Shown here in pieces: positions 1 to 8,403 of a stretch of DNA of 45,539 nt. Under the pieces are notes generated by a model, which was not told where the DNA came from, did no database searches, and was given only the letters and a program-made list of their open reading frames with translations. Both the position numbers and the translations under genes were made by a program. Position 1 is the first letter of the stretch; every line of letters begins with the position of its first letter. The DNA is from Rhabdothermincola_A sp041688815 (GTDB lineage Bacteria; Actinomycetota; Acidimicrobiia; Acidimicrobiales; Acidimicrobilacustridaceae): assembly GCA_041688815.1 (NCBI GenBank), contig JBDNHK010000116.1, positions 1 through 45,539 of the forward strand, given 5' to 3'.

Positions 1-123
1 ACGACGGGTCTCACGCGACAACTGACCCGTCGCCTCACCCGTGTCACGGCGCCGCAACGCCGCGAACACCACCACCGCAGCCAACACCACCACGACAGGA
101 ATGACGATCACCAGGGCATTCAT
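1..123 (-). CDS. Probable Rieske iron-sulfur subunit of the bc complex (N-terminus only)
   Basis: The gene runs off the left edge; only the first 41 residues are visible. It starts with ATG at 123, and the first 22 or so residues are a strongly hydrophobic membrane anchor rich in Val, Ala and Leu. A basic stop-transfer stretch (RRRDTGEATG) and LSRETRR follow. An N-terminal anchor followed by a charged segment is typical of Rieske [2Fe-2S] proteins. The gene directly follows the two cytochrome b genes on the same strand with a 22-bp gap, where a Rieske subunit is expected. The cluster-binding motifs lie outside the window, so the assignment rests mainly on context. Confidence 0.45.
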   Translation of the reverse strand, partial: MNALVIVIPVVVVLAAVVVFAALRRRDTGEATGQLSRETRR

Positions 124-145
124 GACAGCTCCTGCATTCGGCGCA

Positions 146-928
146 TCAGAGTTCGAAGAACATTCCGCCCGTCCACGGGGCCACGAAGTTGAATCCGGGG
201 CCTCGGAAGAACGAGCCGATGATCACGAGAACGGCCCAGAACATGAGTTGTACCGTGAACAGCGACACGGCGAACTTTCGGTTCTCGGGCTTGTGGGACG
301 GGTTCCTGTCGATGTAGGGGGCGAGGATGAGCAAGAAGATGCCCATGCCCGGGATGGTCACACCGGCGACCATCGGGTGGAACATGGTGAGGAGCTCCTG
401 CAACCCGAGGAAGTACCAAGGGGCCTTCGACGGGTTGGGCGTCTCGTTGAGGTTGGCCAGCGCCAGCAGCGGCGCGTTCACGAAGATCGAGAAGATCAGG
501 GTGAAGGCCAAGACGGCGAGGGCGGCCACGAACTCGACGGCGAGCAGGTGCGGCCACGTGTGGACCTTGTCGACCGGGGTCGATTTCACGTCCTGGATCG
601 AGCCGGCCTTGACGACGGTGAGCAGACGCTGAGTGTGCCCACCGGGGCCGGTGGCGAGCGGCGGAGGTGCAGCCTCGGCGATGGCCGTGGCCACGCCGCC
701 ACCCGAGGGGGCCGCGGCGGTGGCGACCTCGGCGCTGGCCTGCTTAGACTTGGCCGACTTCGAGCGCTCGAGCAGATGGGCGGGGATCTTGCTGGCCTCG
801 CCGCCGGGCGCGGCGGACGCAGGAGCCTCGGCGGCCGGGGCGTCGGCCTCGGGCGCGGCGGACTGCTCGGCGGCCTTGGCCCGGGCGGCTTCGGCCCGCT
901 TGCGGAGATGTTCGGGGATCTCGGTCAT
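146..928 (-). CDS. Cytochrome b C-terminal half (subunit IV / PetD-like) of the menaquinol:cytochrome c reductase
   Basis: A 260-residue protein. Residues 1-120 are an Ala/Glu/Pro-rich, low-complexity soluble extension. Residues 121-260 are the cytochrome b C-terminal domain, with about three membrane helices (roughly 126-152, 183-203, 218-241) and the signature NPSKAPWYFLG at about 165-175, the Qo-site PEWY-type loop. With the upstream gene it makes up a split cytochrome b of the b6/IV type. The extension carries two copies of a short motif: IPEHLRKR at 4-11 and IPAHLLERS at 48-56. The same motif opens the divergent cytochrome c at 2917. The start ATG at 928 lies 16 bp after the cytochrome b stop. 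The domain call is firm; the role of the extension is unknown. Confidence 0.9.
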   Translation of the reverse strand: MTEIPEHLRKRAEAARAKAAEQSAAPEADAPAAEAPASAAPGGEASKIPAHLLERSKSAKSKQASAEVATAAAPSGGGVATAIAEAAPPPLATGPGGHTQRLLTVVKAGSIQDVKSTPVDKVHTWPHLLAVEFVAALAVLAFTLIFSIFVNAPLLALANLNETPNPSKAPWYFLGLQELLTMFHPMVAGVTIPGMGIFLLILAPYIDRNPSHKPENRKFAVSLFTVQLMFWAVLVIIGSFFRGPGFNFVAPWTGGMFFEL

Positions 929-944
929 CGCTGGTCCTTTCCGA

Positions 945-1733
945 TCACAGGGGCCCGGAGATGCCGCCGTCCTTGCGCACCCTCCAGAAGTGGATGGCCA
1001 GGAAGATGACGGTGACGAACGGGACGAAGAGGACGTGCAGCACGTACCACCTCAACAAGGTGTCGGTGCCGATCTCTCTGCCCCCCAGGAGGACGAACCG
1101 CACTTGGTCGCCGAAGACGGGCGTGTACCCCATCATGTTGGTGCCCACGGTCACCGCCCACAGCGCCAACTGGTCCCACGGCAGCAGGTAACCGGTGAAC
1201 GACAGCAGCAGGGTGAGGGTGAGCAGGATGACCCCGATGACCCAGTTGAACTCACGCGGAGGCTTGTAGGCCCCGTGGTAGAAGACCCGGGCCATGTGCA
1301 AGAAGACGGAGAGCACCATGAGGTGCGCCGCCCATCGGTGCATGTTGCGCATCAGTAGGCCGAAGGTGACCGAGGTCTGAAGGGTGTAGATGTCGTTCCA
1401 GGCCTGCGCCGCCGTGGGCCGGTAGAAGAACATCAAGAAGATGCCGGTGACGGTGAGCAGGATGAACAGGAAGAAGCTCAGCCCCCCCAGGCAGAGGGTG
1501 TAGCTGACCTTCACCGCGTGGCGCTTCACCTTCACCGGGTGGAGGTGGTACAGCACGCTGTTCATGATCACGTACGAGCGGTTACGGGGGCTGTCGGTGT
1601 AGCCCTTGCGGAACACCGAACCCGGCCGGAAGATCGAACTCCAGGCCTGGGATCCCTGCGTCTTGTCGACGATGTCGCTGAGTCGTTGCCCGGGCGTCTT
1701 CTTGTCGCCGGGGCTCTCCATGATCTTGGCCAA
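945..1733 (-). CDS. Cytochrome b N-terminal half (b6-like, di-heme) of the menaquinol:cytochrome c reductase
   Basis: About 262 residues with four membrane helices and the paired histidines that hold the two b hemes: the HRWAAHLMVLSVFLH region in helix 2 and the HVLFVPFVTVIFLAIH region in helix 4. GYLLPWDQLALWAVTVGT is the cytochrome b quinone-site stretch between them. It oxidises menaquinol and passes electrons to the Rieske centre and across the membrane. I place the start at TTG 1733 (reads MAKIMESPGDKK) because GGAG lies 8 bases upstream; the in-frame ATG at 1721 has no well-placed ribosome site. It sits between the ferredoxin and subunit IV genes in one leftward operon. Confidence 0.9.
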   Translation of the reverse strand: MAKIMESPGDKKTPGQRLSDIVDKTQGSQAWSSIFRPGSVFRKGYTDSPRNRSYVIMNSVLYHLHPVKVKRHAVKVSYTLCLGGLSFFLFILLTVTGIFLMFFYRPTAAQAWNDIYTLQTSVTFGLLMRNMHRWAAHLMVLSVFLHMARVFYHGAYKPPREFNWVIGVILLTLTLLLSFTGYLLPWDQLALWAVTVGTNMMGYTPVFGDQVRFVLLGGREIGTDTLLRWYVLHVLFVPFVTVIFLAIHFWRVRKDGGISGPL

Positions 1734-1800
1734 GGGTCTTGCTCCGTTGCTGTCGTGACCGAAGGTACGGGAAGGAGGACGGAAAGGAAGGATCGGGGGC

Positions 1801-2217
1801 TCAGCCGAGGCGCATGCCGTAGCCGTAGCCGTAGGTGGTGGTGCGCTGGTGCGGGTCGCCGTCGGCGGGGGCATCGCCGACCTTGCCCATGATGATGACA
1901 CCGGTGGGGCAGCGATCGACGCACAACGCACAGCGAGTGCACACGTCGTCGTCGATCAGGAACACGGAGTGATCGCCCGGATCCTCGCCCGGAAGCTCGG
2001 TACCGAACGACTCGTCGATCGCCGAGGTGGTGACGAGGTGGATGCACTTCCACGGGCAGATGTCGACGCAGCCCTCACAGGTGATGCACTCCGACTGGTC
2101 GATGTGGATGAACTGCTTGGGCTTCACCGCCTTGGACAACCATGCCGCGTCGACCTCCTGCAGGACGTAGTCGTCGCGGAACTCGGGCATCGGCGGGTTG
2201 GCGTCGGTACGGGCCAT
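1801..2217 (-). CDS. Ferredoxin-like protein with two [4Fe-4S] clusters, encoded in the bc-complex operon
   Basis: A 138-residue soluble protein with two complete [4Fe-4S] motifs, CITCEGCVDICP and CTRCALCVDRCP, separated by an acidic insertion of about 35 residues. The spacing is that of bacterial 8Fe ferredoxins or NuoI-type subunits. The N-terminus (about 40 residues) and a His/Tyr/Gly-rich C-terminal tail are extra. The ATG at 2215-2217 comes 3 bp after the stop of the upstream membrane-protein gene, and cytochrome b follows on the same strand. It therefore looks like a dedicated electron-transfer partner of the bc complex. Ordinary bc1/b6f operons lack such a subunit. The partner and redox role are inferred from context. 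Confidence 0.88.
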   Translation of the reverse strand: MARTDANPPMPEFRDDYVLQEVDAAWLSKAVKPKQFIHIDQSECITCEGCVDICPWKCIHLVTTSAIDESFGTELPGEDPGDHSVFLIDDDVCTRCALCVDRCPTGVIIMGKVGDAPADGDPHQRTTTYGYGYGMRLG

Positions 2218-2220
2218 GAC

Positions 2221-2670
2221 CTACGCCTTCCGCACCAGCGGCCGGCCGAAGTCGCTCTCGACCACGGCGGGGACGGTGGACTCGGCCTTCTTGCCCCGGT
2301 TCTGCCAGACGGCCCACAGCCACATGTTGACGCCGAGGAACACCACGTAGATACCTACCGCGATGAGGTCGCGCAGCACGAGGTAGTTGAGCGTGATCGG
2401 GTTCCATCCGCCCATGCTCTGGGGCTTGAGGATCTCCGCCGGTCCGAGCAGGAGCTTGTCGGGGCGCCAGCCAAGCTCGTTGTCGGCCCAGGTGAGCCAC
2501 AGGTGCGGCACCACGCCGTACACCCAGAAGAAGACGAAGAAGATGTAGGTGGCCGAGACCATGGCCTCGCCCCACGTGAGCATGGTGCCCACCGGCCGTC
2601 GCTGCCGGTAGGGGAAGATGACGGCGATCAGGATCACGGTCAGGAGCAGCGACAGGACGAATGCGACCAC
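2221..2670 (-). CDS. Small multi-pass membrane protein, first gene of the bc-complex operon (unknown function)
   Basis: 149 residues with three hydrophobic segments: about 2-20, 37-58 and 101-124. The loop between segments 2 and 3 is rich in Trp and Pro (HLWLTWADNELGW, QSMGGWNP), and the basic/polar C-terminus probably faces the cytoplasm. No heme or cluster motif is visible. The start is GTG 2670 with GGGAGG 9-10 bases upstream. It is co-transcribed with the ferredoxin and cytochrome b genes, and membrane-anchoring the ferredoxin to the complex is one plausible role. I do not recognise a named family. Confidence 0.75.
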   Translation of the reverse strand: MVAFVLSLLLTVILIAVIFPYRQRRPVGTMLTWGEAMVSATYIFFVFFWVYGVVPHLWLTWADNELGWRPDKLLLGPAEILKPQSMGGWNPITLNYLVLRDLIAVGIYVVFLGVNMWLWAVWQNRGKKAESTVPAVVESDFGRPLVRKA

Positions 2671-2701
2671 CGGCTGGGACCTCCCTCGTGAAACGAATCA
2701 C

Positions 2702-2730
2702 AAACTAGCGGGACTCTCGATCGGGTCCAC
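2702..2730 (-). promoter_or_regulatory. Candidate promoter for the leftward bc-complex operon
   Basis: Read leftward, GTGGAC (2730-2725) and TAGTTT (2707-2702) form a sigma-70-like pair with a 17-bp spacer. Transcription would begin near 2695 and give a leader of about 25 nt before the GTG start at 2670, with room for the GGGAGG ribosome site. The -35 box is imperfect, so this is a candidate only. Confidence 0.4.
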
Positions 2731-2916
2731 GACGGGTTCTCGACCGAGGCCGATTGTCTACCACCCGGTCCGAGCCACGAGCACATCCGGCGCCACGGTC
2801 ATTCGTCCCCCTCGAATGCTCCCCCTACCTGGTGCCCGCTCACACCGATCGCTTAGGGTGAATGCTGGCCGGCCACCCGCTCGCGCCGAAAACTTGTCGC
2901 CGCCCCCGGAGGAACT

Positions 2917-3774
2917 GTGACCGAGGTTCCCGACCATCTGCTCAAGCGCTCCCAGGACCGCCGCGCCGCCCTCGGCCTCGGTGGCGATGGCGGCGGAGAC
3001 GACGGTGGGTCCGCCGCGCCGGCGGTCGCGGCGTCGGCCGACGAACCCCGCCCGGGCACGGGTCTCGCCCCCGCCCCAGCGGCGGCCACGGCCGCGGCCC
3101 GACCTGCGGCCGCCGTACCGGCCGAGGTGGCACCACCGGAACCGCTCCCTCCCTATGTCCAGGCGGCCCTGAAGCGCAAGAAGATCCCGATCTGGGCCAT
3201 GCCCATGCTGGCCTTCCTGCCGGTGTGGGCGATCATCTACGTCGGTGGGCTGTCGCCGGCCTCCACCGGCGAGCCCACCCAGCTCGAGCTGGGCGCCGAG
3301 ATCTACGCCGCCCGCTGCGCCAGCTGCCACGGCGCCAATGGCGGCGGTGGCGTGGGCCGGGCGTTCAGCGGTGGTGAGGTGGCCAAGACCTTCCCCGACA
3401 TCATCGGCCAGCTCGACTTCGTGTGGCGCGGCAGCAACGAACTCGGCCCGGCCGGCACCCCGTACGGCGACCCCGCCCGTGAAGGCGGGGCCCACGCCAC
3501 CCTCAGCTACAACGGCAACCCGATGCCCGCCTTCAAGGACGTGCTCACCGAGGCCGAACTGCTCGCCGTCGTGCGCTACGAGCACGAGGTGCTGGCCGGT
3601 GTCCCCGCCGACCCGACGTCGGTCGACCCCGCCGGCAACCTCCTTCGCGACGGTGCCGCCCTGCTCAACGCCACCGGCGAGCTGGTCACCCCGACGGGGG
3701 AGCTGCTGATCGGTCCCAACGGCCAGCTCACCATCGCCCCCAAGTACCGCACCGACGGCACCACCAACCCGTAG
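2917..3774 (+). CDS. Membrane-anchored mono-heme cytochrome c
   Basis: 285 residues. A cytoplasmic Ala/Pro-rich region (1-90) is followed by one membrane helix (about 91-110) and an exported cytochrome c domain with the heme motif CASCH at 134-138. The likely axial Met is Met203 in NPMPAF. The last 50 or so residues contain short G-x-L repeats (GNLL, GELV, GELL, GQLT) after the heme domain. The start is GTG 2917 with GGAGG 4 bases upstream; a -10-like TAGGGT lies at 2854-2859. It is divergent from the bc operon and most likely takes electrons from it. The N-terminus (EVPDHLLKRS) matches the motif duplicated in subunit IV. Confidence 0.88.
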   Translation: MTEVPDHLLKRSQDRRAALGLGGDGGGDDGGSAAPAVAASADEPRPGTGLAPAPAAATAAARPAAAVPAEVAPPEPLPPYVQAALKRKKIPIWAMPMLAFLPVWAIIYVGGLSPASTGEPTQLELGAEIYAARCASCHGANGGGGVGRAFSGGEVAKTFPDIIGQLDFVWRGSNELGPAGTPYGDPAREGGAHATLSYNGNPMPAFKDVLTEAELLAVVRYEHEVLAGVPADPTSVDPAGNLLRDGAALLNATGELVTPTGELLIGPNGQLTIAPKYRTDGTTNP

Positions 3775-3802
3775 CGGGGCGTCGCCGGTTTCGGCCCTCG
3801 CT

Positions 3803-5674
3803 TCAGGGGGTCACGATCGGGAAGACCGGATCACCGGGGTCGACCAGCGAGCGGAGCGTGACGAAGACCGACTCGTCGCCCTGCACCGTGGCCATACCCG
3901 CCGCCACCAGGTCGGCCAGCGACACCAGCCCGACGACCAGGACCAGGAGCTGATCAGCAGGGAGGCCGATCGTGGCGTCGGCATGCGGGTCGTGGCGTCC
4001 GAGCACGTGCGAGAGCACACCGTGCTGCAGGCGAACGAGGCAGCGGTCACCCCCCTCGGTGAGGGTGAGGTTCACCCGCAGATCGACGTCCCACGCTCTG
4101 GGGCCGTCGATACGAACGGCCATCGTGTCGAAGATCTGTGAAACCGTGAGTCGGCTCAGCATATCGAGGGGCAGGGTGGACGGCGACACCACGGGACCCT
4201 CTCGCAGCTCACGCGCCCCCATCAGGAACACGTTGCGCCAGGTGGCGTTCTCGGCGCCGTAGGCGAGCTGTTCGAACGTGCGGGCCTGCAACTCGAGGGC
4301 CTCGGCGTTGGTGGGATCGGTGAAGATCACGTGGTTCACGACCTCGGCCACCCAGCGATAGTCACCCTCCTCGAACGAGGCGTTGGCTCGGCCGAGGATC
4401 GCCTCGGCCCCCCCCATGGCGTCGACGTAGCGGGCCGAGGCCGCCTCGGGCGGGTGAGGCCACAGATGGGCCGGGTTGCCGTCGTACCAACCCATGTAGC
4501 GCTGGTACACGGCCTTGGCGTTGTGGCTGAGCGACCCGTAGTAGCCCCGCGTGTGCCAGCGCGACGCGAGGGAAGGCGGCAGCTCGAGCTCCTCGGCGAT
4601 CTCGGCACCGGTTCGACCCTTGTTCATGAGCCGGACGCTCTGGTCGTGCAGGTAGCCGTAGAGGTCACGCTGCTCTTCGAGGAAGCGCACGGCACGGTCG
4701 GCCCCCCACGTGGGCCAGTGGTGCGAGGCGAAGAGCAGGTCGGTGTCGGCCCCGAAGAGCTCGATGGCCTCGTCGAGGAAGTGGGCCCAGGCGTGAGGGT
4801 CACGCACCAGGGCGCCGCGCAGGGTGAGCGTGTTGTGCAGGTTGTGGGTGGCGTTCTCGGCCATGCACAGCAGGCGGTGGTCGGGGAAGTGGAAGTTCAT
4901 CTCCGCCGGCGCCTCGGTGCCGGGCGTCATCTGGAAGACGATGCGCACCCCGTCGATCACCAGTTCCTCGCCGGTACGGCTGATGTCGACGGTGGGCGGC
5001 ACGAGGCTCACGGTGCCGGTGGAGTTGTACGGGCCCAGCCCGCTCGTCATCTGCCCGAGCGGGCCCTTGTCGAGCGTGGCGCCGTACATGTACGTGGCCC
5101 GCCGGCCCATGGCCGGACCAGCCGTGAGGTTCTCGCTGACGGCGTGGAGGGTGAAGTGCTCGGGCGCCACGATCGGGATGGCGCCGGGCTCACCCCCGGG
5201 CAGCACCCCGCGAGCCCCACCGAAGTGGTCGATGTGGCTGTGGGTGTAGACGAGGCCGGTGACGGGCCGCCGGCCCCGAACCGACCGGTACAGGTCGAGG
5301 GCGGCGGCCGCCGTCTCGGTGGAGATCATCGGGTCGATGACGATGACGCCGTCGACGCCCTCCACGATCGTCATGTTCGACAGGTCGAGGCCCCGGACCT
5401 GGAAGAAACCCGGGGCGATCTCGAACAGCCCGTGAATCAGGTCGAGCTGGGCCTGGCGCCACAGGCTGGGATTGACGGTATCGGGCGCATCCCCGGACAC
5501 GTCGCCGTACCCGGTGAGGTCCCAAACCACCCGACCGTCGGTGGCCCGGATGATCGGTTCGGCGAGCGTGGTCAGAAACCCCCGGCGGGCGTCCTCGAAG
5601 TCCTGTCGATCGTGGAACGGCAACGAGAGCCGCACCGCGTCATTGGCCGCCCTGACGTGCTCGCTCGCCGACAT
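3803..5674 (-). CDS. Alkyl/aryl-sulfatase of the metallo-beta-lactamase fold (SdsA1/YjcS-like)
   Basis: 623 residues, the usual length for class III alkylsulfatases such as SdsA1, which hydrolyse sulfate esters such as dodecyl sulfate with a binuclear zinc centre. The zinc motif THSHIDH is at 144-150, and further metal-ligand stretches ENATHNLHN and ASHHWPTWG follow. The central alpha-helical dimerisation region comes next, and residues from about 500 to the end look like the SCP2-like C-terminal domain. I see no clear signal peptide, so it is probably cytoplasmic. It stands alone, convergent with the cytochrome c gene and separated from zwf by about 30 bp. The substrate is unknown. Confidence 0.88.
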   Translation of the reverse strand: MSASEHVRAANDAVRLSLPFHDRQDFEDARRGFLTTLAEPIIRATDGRVVWDLTGYGDVSGDAPDTVNPSLWRQAQLDLIHGLFEIAPGFFQVRGLDLSNMTIVEGVDGVIVIDPMISTETAAAALDLYRSVRGRRPVTGLVYTHSHIDHFGGARGVLPGGEPGAIPIVAPEHFTLHAVSENLTAGPAMGRRATYMYGATLDKGPLGQMTSGLGPYNSTGTVSLVPPTVDISRTGEELVIDGVRIVFQMTPGTEAPAEMNFHFPDHRLLCMAENATHNLHNTLTLRGALVRDPHAWAHFLDEAIELFGADTDLLFASHHWPTWGADRAVRFLEEQRDLYGYLHDQSVRLMNKGRTGAEIAEELELPPSLASRWHTRGYYGSLSHNAKAVYQRYMGWYDGNPAHLWPHPPEAASARYVDAMGGAEAILGRANASFEEGDYRWVAEVVNHVIFTDPTNAEALELQARTFEQLAYGAENATWRNVFLMGARELREGPVVSPSTLPLDMLSRLTVSQIFDTMAVRIDGPRAWDVDLRVNLTLTEGGDRCLVRLQHGVLSHVLGRHDPHADATIGLPADQLLVLVVGLVSLADLVAAGMATVQGDESVFVTLRSLVDPGDPVFPIVTP

Positions 5675-5707
5675 GGCCCCATCATGACCGCCACCGCGCC
5701 GCCGATG

Positions 5708-7093
5708 TCAGAGCGGCTCGTGCCAACCGCCGAAGGGGGCGGCGATGGACTCGGCCTCGGGCGGGCCCCAGGTGCCGGGGTGGTAGAGGCGGGTGGGCGA
5801 CGGGTCGTCGAGGACCCGTTGCACGATGCGCCACTGCTCGTCGACGCTGTCGTGGCGGCCGAAGCGCCGGGCGTCGCCCTCCAAGGCGTCCTCGAGCAAC
5901 CGCTCGTAGGGCTGGGCCGAAGCCCCCACCAGGTCCTCGTGCATGACCTGGAGGTCGACCGGGCGGCTGACGAGCCGGTCGCCGGGCACCTTGGCGTGGA
6001 GCTGCAGCAGGATCCCGGCCTGGCCGCCGAGGCGGAAGCGGAGGTGGTTGGGGTGCGGAGCCGGGGCGCCGACGGGCGCGAACAGCATCCGGGGCGGAGT
6101 GGTGAACTCGACGATGGCCTCGGTGGCCGTGACCGGCAGGTTCTTGCCGGCCCGGATCAACCACGGGACACCTGACCACCGCCACGACTCGATCTCGAAG
6201 CGCAGGGCCACGAACGTCTCGGTGTCGGAACCAGGGGCGACGCCGGGCTCGTCGACGTAGGAGCGGTACTGGCCCCGCACCACCTGGGCCGGGTCGAAGG
6301 CGGGGATCTGACGGAAGACCTTCACCTTCTCGTCGCGAAGGGCGTCGGCGTCCGCCGCGACCGGTGGTTCCATGGCCAACAGGGCCACGATCTCGAGCAG
6401 GTGGTTCTGCACCACGTCGCGCACCACACCGGCGGTGTCGTAGAACTTGGCCCGACCGGAGGTCCCGAAGTCCTCGGCCATGGTGATCTGCACACTCGAG
6501 ATGAAGTTGCGGTTCCACACCGGCTCGAGCAGCGAGTTGGCGAAGCGGAACACCAGAAGGTTCTCGATGGCATCCTTGCCGAGGAAATGATCGATGCGGA
6601 ACACTGCGTTCTCGGGAAAGGCTCGCCCCAGAGCGTCGTTGAGGTCGCGGGAGGACTGCTGATCGCGCCCGAAGGGCTTCTCGACGACCACCTTGGCACC
6701 CTCGGTGAGACCTGCGGCCAGAAGCCCCTCGATCACGTCGTCGAAGAGCGCCGGGGGGATGGCCAGGTAGAACATTGGGGCCTCGGCGTCGCCCAGGCTG
6801 TCGCGCAGGCGGGCGTAGGTGTCCGGCTCGCGGTAGTCGCCACTCACGTAGTGCAGGCGCTCCTCGAACCCGGGCCAGGTGACTGGATCGAGCACCCCGT
6901 GCTCCTCGAGCGACACCCGGGCCCGCTCCCGCAGATCGGCATCGGTCCAGGGCGAAGTGGCCACCCCCACCACGGGCATGTCGAGCAGCCCCCGCGCCGT
7001 GAGCCCGGCCAGCGCCGGGAAAATCTTCCTGCGGGCGAGGTCACCGGTGGCGCCGAGCAGCACCAGCGCGTCGGTATCGGGGGGAACAGGCAC
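5708..7093 (-). CDS. zwf: Glucose-6-phosphate dehydrogenase
   Basis: Oxidises glucose 6-phosphate to 6-phosphogluconolactone and makes NADPH. 461 residues, a normal family length. The nucleotide-binding GATGDLARRK is at 14-23, EKPFG at 138-142, and the substrate/catalytic motif RIDHFLGK at 166-173 with its catalytic His. The open frame extends far upstream through hemL in another frame, so the start matters: GTG 7093 has GGAGG 6 bases upstream and gives the expected N-terminus. It is the last gene of the leftward cobA/hemD-hemB-hemL group, 23 bp after hemL. Confidence 0.93.
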   Translation of the reverse strand: MPVPPDTDALVLLGATGDLARRKIFPALAGLTARGLLDMPVVGVATSPWTDADLRERARVSLEEHGVLDPVTWPGFEERLHYVSGDYREPDTYARLRDSLGDAEAPMFYLAIPPALFDDVIEGLLAAGLTEGAKVVVEKPFGRDQQSSRDLNDALGRAFPENAVFRIDHFLGKDAIENLLVFRFANSLLEPVWNRNFISSVQITMAEDFGTSGRAKFYDTAGVVRDVVQNHLLEIVALLAMEPPVAADADALRDEKVKVFRQIPAFDPAQVVRGQYRSYVDEPGVAPGSDTETFVALRFEIESWRWSGVPWLIRAGKNLPVTATEAIVEFTTPPRMLFAPVGAPAPHPNHLRFRLGGQAGILLQLHAKVPGDRLVSRPVDLQVMHEDLVGASAQPYERLLEDALEGDARRFGRHDSVDEQWRIVQRVLDDPSPTRLYHPGTWGPPEAESIAAPFGGWHEPL

Positions 7094-7116
7094 GAAGAGC
7101 CTCCGCTCGGCGGTCG

Positions 7117-8403
7117 TCAGCGATGCAGGGATGCGGCGGTGGCCACTGCCGCATCGGCCACGGTGTCGGCGATGGCGGTGAGCACCTCGTCGTCGTGGGC
7201 GAGCCCGGGGAACATGATCTCGTAGGCGCCGGGGGCCATGGCCACCCCCCGGTCGAGCAGAGCGTGGAAGAACGTGCCGTAGAGCGCCTCGTCGGTGGCG
7301 CAGGCCGAGACGTAGTCGGTGGCGGGGTCGGCGCTGAAGCGCAGACCGAGCAGGGGCCCGAAGCGAGGCACCACGGCGGTGAGCCCGGCCCCGGCGAGCG
7401 CCTTCTCGAACGCCCCGGCGAGGCACTCGGCCCTGGTGTCGATGAGGGCGTAGGCGTCGTCGTCGAGCAGTTCGAGCACGGCCAGCCCGGCCGCCGTGGC
7501 CAAGGGGTTCCCCGACAGGGTGCCGGCCTGGTACACGGGTCCGAGGGGGGCCAGCACGTCCATCACGTCGGCTCGACCGCCGAAGGCTCCGACGGGGAGG
7601 CCCCCACCGATGATCTTTCCGAACGCGGTGAGATCGGGGCGAACACCGAGCCGGGCCTGAGCGCCACCCCGGGCCACCCGGAAGCCGGTGATGACCTCGT
7701 CGAAGATCAGCAGGGCCCCGACGCGGTCGCACTCGGCGCGGAGCCCCTCGAGGAAGCCGGGGGCCGGCGGCACCAGACCCATGTTGGCGGCCACGGGCTC
7801 GACGATCACCGCGGCGTACGTCTCGTCGAGGGTGGGGACCACGTTGTAGGGGGCGACGATGGTGTCGGCCACGGCGTTGTCGGTGACGCCGGCCGAGGCG
7901 GGAAGGCCCAACGACGCCATGGCGGTACCCCCGGACACCAGCAGGCCGTCGCTGTGACCGTGGTAGTTGCCGGCGAACTTGAGCAGCTTCGGCCGACCGG
8001 TGAACCCACGGGCCACGCGGATGACGCTCATCGTGGCCTCGGTGCCGCTGTTGACCATCCGCACCTTCTGACACGACGGCACCCGCTCGGAGATGGCCTC
8101 GGCCAACAGCACCTCCCGTGGCGTGGGAGCACCGAATGAAGTGCCATCGCCCACCGCGTCGCGGATCGCCTCGACCACCTTCGGGTGGGCATGCCCGGCG
8201 ATCACCGCGCCGTAGCTCTGCACGAGGTCGAGAAAGGTGGTGCCCTCCACATCGGTGACGGTGGCCCCGGATCCTCGGACGACGAAGTACGGGGTTCCGC
8301 CAACGCTGCGGAAGGCCCGCACCGGCGAGTTGACCCCACCGGGGATGACGCGCTGACCGCGTTCGAACAGCCCGGCGTTGGTCGTCGGCAGGGGGTCGAC
8401 CAT
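7117..8403 (-). CDS. hemL: Glutamate-1-semialdehyde 2,1-aminomutase
   Basis: A PLP enzyme that converts glutamate-1-semialdehyde to 5-aminolevulinate (C5 pathway of tetrapyrrole synthesis). 428 residues, family length. Seen: PGGVNSPVRAF at the N-terminus, NSGTEATM (phosphate loop, about 118-125), the FDEVITGFR PLP region near 234-242, and the Schiff-base lysine K263 in FGKIIGGGLP. Its ATG overlaps the hemB stop by one base (TGATG), so the two are translationally coupled. hemA and hemC are not in the window. Confidence 0.96.
   Translation of the reverse strand: MVDPLPTTNAGLFERGQRVIPGGVNSPVRAFRSVGGTPYFVVRGSGATVTDVEGTTFLDLVQSYGAVIAGHAHPKVVEAIRDAVGDGTSFGAPTPREVLLAEAISERVPSCQKVRMVNSGTEATMSVIRVARGFTGRPKLLKFAGNYHGHSDGLLVSGGTAMASLGLPASAGVTDNAVADTIVAPYNVVPTLDETYAAVIVEPVAANMGLVPPAPGFLEGLRAECDRVGALLIFDEVITGFRVARGGAQARLGVRPDLTAFGKIIGGGLPVGAFGGRADVMDVLAPLGPVYQAGTLSGNPLATAAGLAVLELLDDDAYALIDTRAECLAGAFEKALAGAGLTAVVPRFGPLLGLRFSADPATDYVSACATDEALYGTFFHALLDRGVAMAPGAYEIMFPGLAHDDEVLTAIADTVADAAVATAASLHR

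Noticed and set aside
41..1009. Rightward open frame at the left edge
   Set aside because: Antisense to subunit IV and the Rieske N-terminus; composition rich in Arg/Gly/His, no domain.
4331..6175. Rightward open frame of about 614 codons
   Set aside because: Antisense to the alkylsulfatase and zwf, whose active-site motifs are intact; low-complexity Val/Gly/Arg composition typical of shadow frames.
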